Shown here: positions 1-7,212 of the stretch, piece after piece
Position numbering within the stretch: position 1 is the stretch's first letter
Layout of the letters: every line of letters starts with the position of its first letter
NCBI GenBank assembly: GCA_026708165.1
Contig: JAPOVO010000038.1
Coordinates: forward strand, 1 to 9,622
Reading direction: 5' to 3'
DNA: 9,622 bases
From: Chloroflexota bacterium
GTDB lineage: Bacteria > Chloroflexota > UBA11872 > VXNJ01
Program-made: the position numbers and the translations under genes
The notes under the pieces: model-generated
What the model was told of the DNA's origin: nothing
Databases searched by the model: none
What the model saw: only the letters and a program-made list of their open reading frames with translations

Positions 1-2076
1 TTCTGGCCCTGGTCAGAGTTCCCCCACGCCGCGCCGGTCGGGGCACTGCAACGCGGCCACAAGCCCGCGTTCACGCTGTCGTATGCCCTGGCGCTGGTCG
101 TGCTCACCCATGCCGCTTCCCCCCGACGACGCTCGTGGCTCTCGGTGATGATGCTTGCGGGGCTTGTCGGGTTCCTGGGCCTTCTTTCGACTTCGCTTGT
201 TCCTATAGTGCTCGTGGTGTGGGCTGGTCTCGAAGCCACCTTCTTGATTCAAACCAGACGCGCTGGTACAGCTCGATGGAGCGATGCAGCCAGGTCTGCC
301 TCGGGCCTTGTCTTTGCCGCCCTTCTGCTATTGGCCGGGGGATTCTCTTCTCATATCCTGGGCGGCTCCGCGGCATCTACTTTTTTGTTCGGCATCAACG
401 AGTATTTCAAAGGCTGGCGGCTGCTCGGCACGTTCGGCCGGCTGCCGGGCGGCGTCGGTATCTTGAGCATCGGCCCGCTGGTCGTTGCCGGGGTTGCGGC
501 GTTGCTGGCTTGGCGCGACCGCCTGGTGCAGGCGCTGCTGGCCGTAACCGGCATCCTGTTGTTAGCTTGGCTGCTGCTGACCTATGAGCCTCGACCGTGG
601 GACATCCAACGTATTGAAGGTCATGCGCGCGTCTTCGCCCTGTTTGCGCTCCTGATCGCTCTCAGCACCCGCCTCCCTGATCTGCGGCACGCGCCCTTGC
701 GCTACGCGGTCGGAGCCGCGATCGTGCTCCTGATCGTCTGGCCGACCACCATCCACCCAATCCGCAACTTGGCCCATGCCCTGGGGAATGGCGTGCAAGT
801 CGCGAATGCGCAGCCGATGCACGAGGACTCCGGCGAGCTTTCCAGCCGGCGGTTTGTGCTCGAATCCTTCCCGTCGAAGCGAATCGCGGCTTACATCCGT
901 GAGAACACCGACGCCGACGCCCGCATCTTCTCGCCCAGCCCACGTCAACTGACGTACGCCACGGGCCGTCCCAGCGCGTCGGGGTTTGTTGGACTTGTCC
1001 ATGGTCTTGCAGCCGAGGGCCCCGAATATCGGGATGTCCTCGGCTATCTGGAGCCGGCCGCAACTCGCCGGCTTGGCATCGACTACGTTCACGCCTCAGA
1101 GGATTGGGTCGACAGCCTGCCGGATGAAGCGGTCCAGCGGCTTCGTAATCCTCGATTGTTCGAACTCTTGATCCGCGACGAGTCCGAGAGCCTGTACCGT
1201 GTGTTGCCCGCGTTCCTGCGCCTCGATGCGCCGCCCGCGCCCGGCTCTTACGAGGCGTTGCGACAAGCCGTGCCCGCGTCCACAGTGGTATTGCTGCCGG
1301 GGGAATTCGAGGCGAGCGGCAGCCGCTATACGGCGAGGACTTGGATCCGCACGGCTCGCGCTTTGTCGCATACCCGCCTGCTCGGCTTCATAAATCCCAC
1401 GAGACTGCATTTGCTAACCCCGTGGCGGGCTGAGCCGGTTGGCGACCAGGTGCCCGACCTCATCATCACCCCGGCTCAATTCTCGCCCTGGATGTTTCCC
1501 GCCGCCTCGCGCCAGCCGATTTGGTGGAACGACGAGACCGCCGTTTATGCGCTCGACGAGGCAGTCGATCCGATCAGGCCTCCACCGCCTTGGGCAGAAC
1601 CGCTGCCATTTGGCGTCCGGGTATCGGAGGTATCGGAGGCGGATGGACGTATCGCGTTCACCGCAACCTTCGACGACCGCGCGCCTGACCAATGGACGGG
1701 TCAGGACTGGGTGATCGTCGAAATTCAGTCTCCGCCCTGGAACCTCCCGAAACAGGTCTTCGGCAACGGCAGCGCTGCCATCGCAACGTGGTTTGACAGC
1801 TATTTGAATCCCGGACAGGACGTCAGCTCTTTCGCCTATGAGTTCGACCCCCGCGAGCCTTTCCTGGCGGTCCGAAGAGGAGGCGGCGTGATGGAGCCGC
1901 TGCAACGGTCCGAAGGAGAGCTGGCCCCCGGCGACTACTTGCTTGCCGTGCGTTTGCGGCACGAATACAAGCCGAACCAGTGGCGCGATGCCGCCATCAT
2001 TCCCGTGCTCAGGATCACAGTCTCGGACACCGGCAACATCTCCTATGAGGTCCATGAGGATGTACTCGGCAGCTAG
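1..2076 (+). CDS. Polytopic membrane protein with large soluble C-terminal domain, GT-C-like (5' partial)
   Basis: The frame is open from base 1 to the TAG at 2074-2076, so the start lies upstream and 691 residues are visible. The first visible residue aligns without gaps to about residue 249 of the downstream paralogue, so roughly 745 bases are missing. Several hydrophobic segments fill residues 25-260. The rest is soluble and probably extracytoplasmic. It includes the stretch 294-328 (IAAYIRENT, then YATGRPSASG) shared with the paralogue, a Trp- and Pro-rich part, and a beta-rich end (LLAVRLRHE, PVLRITVSDTG). Multi-pass proteins with such a domain include GT-C glycosyltransferase-like and YfhO/DUF2298-like families; that assignment is inference, since the catalytic loop region is outside the window. 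A GTG at 100 is an internal codon, not the start, because homology to the paralogue continues upstream of it. It is probably co-transcribed with the next gene. Substrate unknown. Confidence 0.85.
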   Translation, partial: FWPWSEFPHAAPVGALQRGHKPAFTLSYALALVVLTHAASPRRRSWLSVMMLAGLVGFLGLLSTSLVPIVLVVWAGLEATFLIQTRRAGTARWSDAARSASGLVFAALLLLAGGFSSHILGGSAASTFLFGINEYFKGWRLLGTFGRLPGGVGILSIGPLVVAGVAALLAWRDRLVQALLAVTGILLLAWLLLTYEPRPWDIQRIEGHARVFALFALLIALSTRLPDLRHAPLRYAVGAAIVLLIVWPTTIHPIRNLAHALGNGVQVANAQPMHEDSGELSSRRFVLESFPSKRIAAYIRENTDADARIFSPSPRQLTYATGRPSASGFVGLVHGLAAEGPEYRDVLGYLEPAATRRLGIDYVHASEDWVDSLPDEAVQRLRNPRLFELLIRDESESLYRVLPAFLRLDAPPAPGSYEALRQAVPASTVVLLPGEFEASGSRYTARTWIRTARALSHTRLLGFINPTRLHLLTPWRAEPVGDQVPDLIITPAQFSPWMFPAASRQPIWWNDETAVYALDEAVDPIRPPPPWAEPLPFGVRVSEVSEADGRIAFTATFDDRAPDQWTGQDWVIVEIQSPPWNLPKQVFGNGSAAIATWFDSYLNPGQDVSSFAYEFDPREPFLAVRRGGGVMEPLQRSEGELAPGDYLLAVRLRHEYKPNQWRDAAIIPVLRITVSDTGNISYEVHEDVLGS
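1959..2034 (+). repeat. Near-identical 3' segment of the paralogue pair, copy 1
   Basis: By hand alignment these 76 bases differ from 4764-4839 at only 5 positions, including silent sites. They encode the ends of the two membrane proteins (HE-KPNQWRD-AIIPVLR). The rest of the genes, above all the membrane half, is visibly more diverged. Confidence 0.75.
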
Positions 2077-2080
2077 GAGA
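2075..2080 (+). promoter_or_regulatory. Ribosome-binding site overlapping the upstream stop codon
   Basis: AGGAGA lies 8 bases before the ATG at 2089 and overlaps the TAG stop of the preceding gene (2074-2076). The near-consensus site and 12-base intergenic distance support the start at 2089 and suggest translational coupling of the two paralogues. Confidence 0.8.
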
Positions 2081-2088
2081 TCGGATCG

Positions 2089-4881
2089 ATGACAGTCGAT
2101 CCGTCGGTCGTCCCCGGCCTGCTCTTCCTGCTGGCTGAGCTCGTCGCGCTCGTCGGCGTTGGTTACGTCATTGTCTTGGTGGCGCTGCGAGAGACCGATC
2201 GCCGGGTCGCGCTGGCGCAAGGTCTGATCGTCGGACCGGCTATCTGGGGCGTCGTCGTCAACCTGGTCATGTTCGTACTGCCAGGAATGGCGGGCGCAAT
2301 CGCTGGCTGGGTGTTCGTGCTGACGCTGGCAGCCGTCCTCGTCTGGCGCTCGTCGAAATCGGTTAGGCCGCGCTTGCGCGTGACGGCGGTGTTGGCTCTG
2401 GCGATACTGGCGGCGCTGTTCTGGATCGCGCTCGCCAGCCGTCAGATGTTGTGGATAACCGACGCGCCCAATCATTTGGGAGTTGCGGCGTCGATCCGTG
2501 CGGGGATATTTCCACCCGAGCTGTCTTGGATCCCGGGTACACCGGTTCCTTATCACTACGGCGCATACATGTTGATGGGGCTTCTGGCCCCGCCGTCAGG
2601 ACCTAACCTCGCGTTCGTACACGAGTTGCTCAGCGCTTATGCCTGGGCGAGCTTGGTGTTGGTCGTGGGGACAGCGCTTCTGCGGCGTGGGGGGTGGTTT
2701 AGCGCATTGATATTGACCCCGCTGCTGCTCAGCACTGGCGCCTGGACATTTGAACGGGCACTTGAACTCATTCACATTCCCATACCAGAGGATTTGCCGA
2801 CCGCCGGAATTCGGGCTTCCCTGACAGAGATCTACTGGCCGCCAACGTCGGGAGATTTCGCGGGAAAACTTGCGGCGCTTCCAAATATCTGGAAGCCTGC
2901 GTTTCCGTTGGCTTATGGGCTTGCGTTCATAGTTTTGCAGCGCGCCGCGAGCTCGGAACGCCGCACGTGGCCCGCCATCCTGACCCTCGCCGCGCTCACG
3001 GGCTATCTCGGCCTCACTTCTTCCACGCTCACTCCGGTTGTGCTGTTCTTGTGGGCAGGGCTTGAGGCAATTCACTTCGTGAAGTGCAGGCGCGCGGGTT
3101 CGTCGTTGCGGATGGCTCTGGGCCGCCCGGTCTGTGGGCTCGCGGTCGCCGCGCTTCTAACGCTTACCGGAGCGTCTTCTGCGCTGATATTGGGAGAGTC
3201 GACTACGTCTGGCTTATCGCTCGGCTGGGTCGACAACCTCCATATCTGGCGACCGCTCGGCGCGTTTGAGACGCTGCCGGGAGGAGTAGCACTGCTTGGT
3301 CTCGGCCCGCTGGCTGTCGCTGGCGTGGCAGCGCTAGCTGGCTGGCGCGATCGATTCGTGCTGGCGCTGACCGTGGGTGCGTTGATGCTGATGGTCGCCG
3401 CGTTGGTGCTGCGTTACGACCCCGCTCCGCACGACTTGGGACGCCTGGCTGGTCATGCCCGCAATTTGGCGCTGCTCGCGCTATTGCTTGCTCTAAGCAG
3501 CCAAATGGCTAAGCTGGGGTCCCGTTGGCGCTATGCGGCTGGTGCTCTGCTGGTGGGCTTGGTTGTTTGGCCTACGATCTCAGCGCCGGTCAGCAACCTC
3601 AGACGGGCGATAGAGAGAGGGATCGAGGTGGCCAACGCCGGGCCGGCTTTGAACGCCGACGGCCAGTGGTTGGCGAGGCGTCACAAGCTGCGGGGCTTGC
3701 CCGACCGCATCGCCGATTTCATTCGCAACAACACCGCGGTCGATCCACGTGTGTTCTCGCCCAACCCGCATGAAATGACCTACGCCACGGGCCGTCCGAA
3801 CGCATCGGGACTTGCCGGACTCGTTCACGTGCACCCGCGAGAAGGGCCTACGTATAAGGACGTTCTGAATTTCCTGGAGATGGCGGCCATCCGACGGCTC
3901 GGAATTGAGTACATTCACGCGCCCGATTCGTGGGTGGAAAGTCTGCCTGACGATGCAGTCGAACGGCTCAAGGACCCTCGCCTGTTCGAGCCTCTAGTCC
4001 GCGACGAGTCTGAGAGCTTGTACCGCGTCTTACCTGCGTTTCTCACTCTTGACGTGCCTCCCGCAGCCGGTTCGTTCGAGAGCTTGCGACAGGCTGTTCC
4101 GGAGTCGGCAACGGTGTTGATCTCGGAGGGTTTCGAATCCATTCTCCTATATCAGACGGCATGGCCCCTATCGCATGCCCGGCTGCTGGGCAGTATTGAG
4201 CCGAACACAGTGCACTTGCGTTCGCCTTGGCAGATTGGGCAGGTCGGCGAAGAGGCGCCCGACCTGATTATCACACCGGTGGCCTTCCTTCCTTGGGCGC
4301 TTCCTCCGGCGGCGCGTGAGCCTATCTGGTGGGACGAGCAGGTGGCCGTCTACGCGCTCAATGGAGCCGTCGATCCCATCATGCCCCCGCCCCCGTCGGC
4401 GGAGCCGCTGCAGTTCAGCGTCCGGATCTCGGACGTAAGCGATTCGGGAGCACGCATCGCTTTCACCGCAACTTTCGACGACGGCGCTCCCGATCTGTGG
4501 TCAAGCCAGGACTGGGTATTGATCGCCACCGATCCTCTGCCTTGGAACCCACAAAAACAGGTTCTGCCAAACGGCCCTGCCGCCATCGCTGTGTGGTTTA
4601 TTAGCTATCTGAATCCCGGCAAGGGTACGACCTCTCTCATTCACGAGTTTGACTTCCACGCTCCCAGCTTGGCCGTCCAAAGAGAGCACGGTGTTTTCAA
4701 GCCACTTGAACGGTCCGAAGGGGTGCTGGACGCGGATAGCTACGTACTGGCGGTGCGTCTGCGGCACGAAGACAAGCCGAACCAATGGCGCGATACCGCC
4801 ATCATTCCCGTGCTCAGAATCACAGTCTCAGACACCGGCGAGGTCTCGTATGAAGTCCACGAAGACCTGCAAGGCGGTTAG
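2089..4881 (+). CDS. Polytopic membrane protein with large soluble C-terminal domain, GT-C-like; tandem paralogue
   Basis: This is a complete 930-aa protein. About 14 hydrophobic segments can be seen between residues 9 and 497 (for example 9-33, 43-66, 69-86, 98-117, 178-198, 202-218, 399-418, 422-441, 479-497), followed by a soluble domain to residue 930. After the fourth segment comes WITDAPNH (D125, H129), then FPPELSW (141-147) and PYHYG (154-158). An acidic residue in the loop after the early helices followed by a P-YHY motif recalls GT-C membrane glycosyltransferases and DUF2298/YfhO-like proteins, so D125 is a candidate catalytic residue by inference only. The soluble part has IADFIRNNT and YATGRPNASG (541-574), a segment ending in LYRVLPAFL (645-652), and a beta-rich tail (YVLAVRLRHE, PVLRITVSDTG). 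It likely acts on a lipid-linked sugar or cell-surface polymer, or is a non-catalytic relative. It pairs with the upstream paralogue in one operon. Confidence 0.88.
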   Translation: MTVDPSVVPGLLFLLAELVALVGVGYVIVLVALRETDRRVALAQGLIVGPAIWGVVVNLVMFVLPGMAGAIAGWVFVLTLAAVLVWRSSKSVRPRLRVTAVLALAILAALFWIALASRQMLWITDAPNHLGVAASIRAGIFPPELSWIPGTPVPYHYGAYMLMGLLAPPSGPNLAFVHELLSAYAWASLVLVVGTALLRRGGWFSALILTPLLLSTGAWTFERALELIHIPIPEDLPTAGIRASLTEIYWPPTSGDFAGKLAALPNIWKPAFPLAYGLAFIVLQRAASSERRTWPAILTLAALTGYLGLTSSTLTPVVLFLWAGLEAIHFVKCRRAGSSLRMALGRPVCGLAVAALLTLTGASSALILGESTTSGLSLGWVDNLHIWRPLGAFETLPGGVALLGLGPLAVAGVAALAGWRDRFVLALTVGALMLMVAALVLRYDPAPHDLGRLAGHARNLALLALLLALSSQMAKLGSRWRYAAGALLVGLVVWPTISAPVSNLRRAIERGIEVANAGPALNADGQWLARRHKLRGLPDRIADFIRNNTAVDPRVFSPNPHEMTYATGRPNASGLAGLVHVHPREGPTYKDVLNFLEMAAIRRLGIEYIHAPDSWVESLPDDAVERLKDPRLFEPLVRDESESLYRVLPAFLTLDVPPAAGSFESLRQAVPESATVLISEGFESILLYQTAWPLSHARLLGSIEPNTVHLRSPWQIGQVGEEAPDLIITPVAFLPWALPPAAREPIWWDEQVAVYALNGAVDPIMPPPPSAEPLQFSVRISDVSDSGARIAFTATFDDGAPDLWSSQDWVLIATDPLPWNPQKQVLPNGPAAIAVWFISYLNPGKGTTSLIHEFDFHAPSLAVQREHGVFKPLERSEGVLDADSYVLAVRLRHEDKPNQWRDTAIIPVLRITVSDTGEVSYEVHEDLQGG
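4764..4839 (+). repeat. Near-identical 3' segment of the paralogue pair, copy 2
   Basis: This is the partner of 1959-2034 in direct orientation, 2805 bases downstream, with 5 mismatches in 76 bases. Direct repeats of this kind could support gene conversion, or deletion that fuses the two genes. Confidence 0.75.
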
Positions 4882-5006
4882 AAAGTCGGGGCGATCGGCG
4901 GCCAAATAGTCGATGTAACCTCTCGTGATCCTCCCTGCCTCTAACAACTCATAGGGGCGCGTTCAAACTTGACCGATTCCATGACATCCAGACCAGGGAC
5001 TTACGG

Positions 5007-5192
5007 TTAGATCGCGACAGCCTTCAGCGCATCCCGCAGATCAATAGGCCCATAGCCGCTGAACTCGTCTGCCAAGCTCGGCTCCACGCTCCCGTCTCGG
5101 TCGGCGACTATGACACTGCCAGAAGACTGGTGGATCAGGAAATGGGCGGGCTCATCACGTTGACTCACTCGGGCATACCTGTGACCTCTCAC
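5007..5192 (-). pseudogene. Possible C-terminal remnant of a decayed minus-strand gene
   Basis: A 61-codon frame begins at a GTG (5190-5192) and ends at TAA (5007-5009). An in-frame stop lies just upstream of the start (TAA, 5205-5207), and no clear ribosome-binding site is visible. The end of the peptide (VADRDGSVEP, then GYGPIDLRDALKAV) reads like the C-terminal tail of a real secreted or enzymatic protein. It loosely recalls the GYG-x-x-D-x-x-x-A-L ends of subtilase-type peptidases or a degenerate EF-hand-like loop, but the resemblance is too weak to name a family. It may equally be a chance frame. Confidence 0.2.
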
Positions 5193-5252
5193 CGAACCTA
5201 AACCTTAGCTCGTCTGGCTAAACTGACGGGTGGCTTGACTTGCTGAGGCAGA

Positions 5253-5289
5253 TCGGTCGGTTTCCGTCCCACGCAATCGTCCCGACCGA
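5253..5289. repeat. 8-bp perfect inverted repeat upstream of the DUF262-HNH gene
   Basis: TCGGTCGG (5253-5260) and CCGACCGA (5282-5289) are exact reverse complements separated by 21 bases. The right arm ends about 40 bases before the start of the nuclease gene. This could be an operator half-site pair, a hairpin in the leader RNA, or chance in GC-rich DNA. There is no T-run after it, so it does not look like an intrinsic terminator. Confidence 0.35.
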
Positions 5290-5323
5290 CTGAAGCGTCA
5301 ATGATGCCGAGCGCTTCGAAATA

Positions 5324-5334
5324 GGGGAGTGATG
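5324..5334 (+). promoter_or_regulatory. Ribosome-binding site and ambiguous GTG/ATG start
   Basis: GGGGAG (5324-5329) is the only purine-rich site here, but it touches the GTG at 5329 and is only 2 bases from the ATG at 5332, closer than usual for either. Family resemblance (the DUF262 core begins about 10 residues in) fits either start. A seven-codon frame ATGATG...TAG (5301-5324) ends inside this site and could deliver ribosomes to it. Confidence 0.4.
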
Positions 5335-7149
5335 AGCGAGCAGCAAATCCAAAGCCTGGACATCTCTGTAGCCGACCTCTTTCAGTCTTTCTACGTCGTG
5401 CCCGATTACCAGCGGGAGTTCGTTTGGACGGACGCAGAGGTCGAGCAACTTCTGTCTGATGTACTAGGCGCTATGGGTGATAGCTCTCCCGGCAAGGAGC
5501 CAGAGTATTTCATCGGCTCAATCGTCGTGTGTCCGGGCAAGGATGAGTTGCTCGAACTGATCGACGGGCAGCAACGGATGACTACGCTCTTTGTAACCCT
5601 GTGCGGCATTCGAGATCACATCAATCTGCTCGGAGACGGCCCCCTACGCGTCCTCGACAACCAGATCGCAGCGTTCCGAATTGATGCAAGTGGACAAGAA
5701 GTCTCCCGCAACCGGCTCGACCTGCAATATGACGACAGCGGAAAGATCCTCGAACGCATAGCTGCAGGGGAAGACCTAAGTGGAGGTGACCACCGAACCC
5801 GCTCAATGACCAACATCCGGTCCGCCTATGACGCTGTCCGTCAGTTCCTGACAGCGTCATTTGAAGACCTCAGCGCTGTTCGTCGCTATTACGCATACCT
5901 CACTAACAAAGTGAAGCTGATTCGAATACATACGGTGGAAGTCGGACGGGCTCTGAAGATTTTTGAAACCATCAATGACCGGGGCGTGGGTCTCGATGCT
6001 ATGGATCTACTCAAGAACCTGCTTTTCATGAAAGCAAATTCTGATGAGTTCGGAAGACTCAAAACGGCGTGGAAGGAACTGCAGGACACGCTCTACGAGC
6101 TAAGGGAAAAGCCGCTTCGCTTCCTAAGGTATTTCATATTTAGTCGCTACGACGTTGACACGCTGCGCGAAGATGCTATCTATGATTGGTTTTCGAAAAA
6201 TGAATGTCTGTGCGGGTATTCGGCGGCACCCGTCCAATTCGCAACTGAACTCATTGAAGCCGCCAAAGCCTACGGGAATTTCCTGCGAGGCAGGTACAGC
6301 GACGGGCGAAAGAGTCGTTACTTGGAAAACATGCGCATACTGGGTGGTCGAGCCGCACGTCAGCATCTCATCCTACTTCTCGCCGGCCGTCATCTATCTC
6401 GCGAACTCTTTGACCGATTGTGTCGCGACCTAGAAAACCTGTTCTTCTGTTACGTCATTACTCGCGAGCCGACCAGAGCATTCGAGCGCGATTTCGCTGC
6501 TTGGGCAAAGGAGGTGCGCTCTGCCAATTCAGAGGAGGACCTCAATATCTTCTTGCGCAACCGGTTTGATAGCGCCAAAGCCGAACTCGCCGCACGGTTT
6601 GGTAGCGCGTTCGAGCGACTGACCACCGAATCATTGCAACGCTATCGCTTGCGGTATGTGCTCGCCAAATTTTCTCAGTGGGTAGAGCTAGCGGCCTTCG
6701 GCGAGACCGAGGAAACTCGGTGGCTCTCGATTTTCGTCAGCAGAGGATACGAGGTAGAGCACATATTCCCGCAGACACCGAGCGAAAACGCCCAGCGGGA
6801 GTTCGGTACGTACGACAGCGACTCACGAGTTGCCGAAAAGCTCGGAAATCTGGTGCTCGTCGAGAAGTCAATCAACAGCTCTCTCGGAAACCGCGCCTAC
6901 TCCGAGAAGAAAGACGTCTACGCACAGTCGAAGCTATTGCTCACGAGGTCACTGGCGACAAAACCGCACATCGGGGTCAATACCAAGATAGATGCCGCGG
7001 TTGCTGAATTCGACGCCTTCGAAGTCTGGAGCGAGCGGTCGATTGCCTCCCGCCAGTCGAAGCTAACAGAGGTGGCCCACAGAGTGTGGGACGTTGAAGT
7101 CCAACCGGTCGCGGGAGCCTCAAGTGAGCTCACTTCCACAGTCTCCTGA
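5329..7149 (+). CDS. DUF262 / DUF1524 (HNH) nuclease, GmrSD/SspE-like type IV restriction protein
   Basis: This 606-aa single-chain protein has both halves of the GmrSD architecture. The DUF262 (GmrS-like, ParB/Srx-fold) part shows PDYQREFVW (25-33), FIGSIVV (61-67), the nucleotide-binding signature IDGQQRMTTL (78-87) and the NDRGVGLDAMDLLKN segment (216-230). A helical middle (about 240-440) follows. The C-terminal DUF1524 HNH nuclease shows VEHIFPQT (476-483, with H478), LGNLVLVEKSINSS (505-518) and NRAYSEKK (521-528); the His and downstream Asn/Lys positions match the family. Relatives cleave DNA under nucleotide control: GmrSD acts on glucosylated hydroxymethylcytosine DNA, BrxU on modified DNA, and SspE senses or acts with phosphorothioate DNA. 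No sspABCD, dnd or brx genes are in the window, so modification-dependent restriction is the default guess and target specificity is unknown. Length and motifs suggest an intact, active gene. The ATP-binding gene follows 63 bases later in the same direction. Confidence 0.93.
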   Translation: MMSEQQIQSLDISVADLFQSFYVVPDYQREFVWTDAEVEQLLSDVLGAMGDSSPGKEPEYFIGSIVVCPGKDELLELIDGQQRMTTLFVTLCGIRDHINLLGDGPLRVLDNQIAAFRIDASGQEVSRNRLDLQYDDSGKILERIAAGEDLSGGDHRTRSMTNIRSAYDAVRQFLTASFEDLSAVRRYYAYLTNKVKLIRIHTVEVGRALKIFETINDRGVGLDAMDLLKNLLFMKANSDEFGRLKTAWKELQDTLYELREKPLRFLRYFIFSRYDVDTLREDAIYDWFSKNECLCGYSAAPVQFATELIEAAKAYGNFLRGRYSDGRKSRYLENMRILGGRAARQHLILLLAGRHLSRELFDRLCRDLENLFFCYVITREPTRAFERDFAAWAKEVRSANSEEDLNIFLRNRFDSAKAELAARFGSAFERLTTESLQRYRLRYVLAKFSQWVELAAFGETEETRWLSIFVSRGYEVEHIFPQTPSENAQREFGTYDSDSRVAEKLGNLVLVEKSINSSLGNRAYSEKKDVYAQSKLLLTRSLATKPHIGVNTKIDAAVAEFDAFEVWSERSIASRQSKLTEVAHRVWDVEVQPVAGASSELTSTVS

Positions 7150-7199
7150 GGCCGCGTAGCAGTCAGGATTACAATGCGAACTGCACATACGAACTGAAT

Positions 7200-7204
7200 G
7201 GAAG
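7200..7204 (+). promoter_or_regulatory. Ribosome-binding site supporting a TTG start
   Basis: GGAAG lies 8 bases before TTG at 7213. A TGA in the same frame at 7207-7209 rules out an upstream start, and the next alternatives (GTG 7249, ATG 7372) would remove conserved-looking N-terminal sequence and lack a comparable site. Confidence 0.6.
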
Positions 7205-7212
7205 TTTGACGC

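Larger units (their letters stand above)
4882..5328. other. Intergenic gap between membrane-protein operon and defence genes
   Basis: These 447 bases hold no convincing + strand gene. I see no strong GC-rich hairpin with a T-run after the stop at 4881, no tRNA, and no integrase or transposon end. TTGACT-like hexamers occur at 5160-5165 and 5235-5240, but neither has a good -10 partner at 16-18 bases, so no promoter is called. To its right, GC falls and codons such as ATA, AGA, CTA and AGT become more common, so this gap is the likely junction of an acquired segment. Confidence 0.5.

Noticed and set aside
100..102. GTG as the start of the first gene
   Set aside because: The frame is open from base 1, and residues before this codon align with the paralogue (for example K-P-A-F), so the gene is 5' truncated by the window edge.
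562..1092. 176-codon minus-strand open frame
   Set aside because: Antisense shadow of the first membrane gene; Arg/Gly/Gln-rich with no recognisable motif.
1414..2556. 380-codon minus-strand open frame
   Set aside because: It lies antisense across two well-supported membrane genes, is Arg/Gln/Asp-rich without domain pattern, and spans the intergenic stop and start; this is typical of shadow frames in high-GC coding DNA.
4882..4930. Intrinsic terminator after the membrane operon
   Set aside because: Only short self-complementary bits such as CGATCG are visible, with no stable stem and no T-run.
5235..5263. Sigma-70 promoter with TTGACT at 5235
   Set aside because: The expected -10 position reads CGGTTT, a poor match; a lone -35-like hexamer is not enough.
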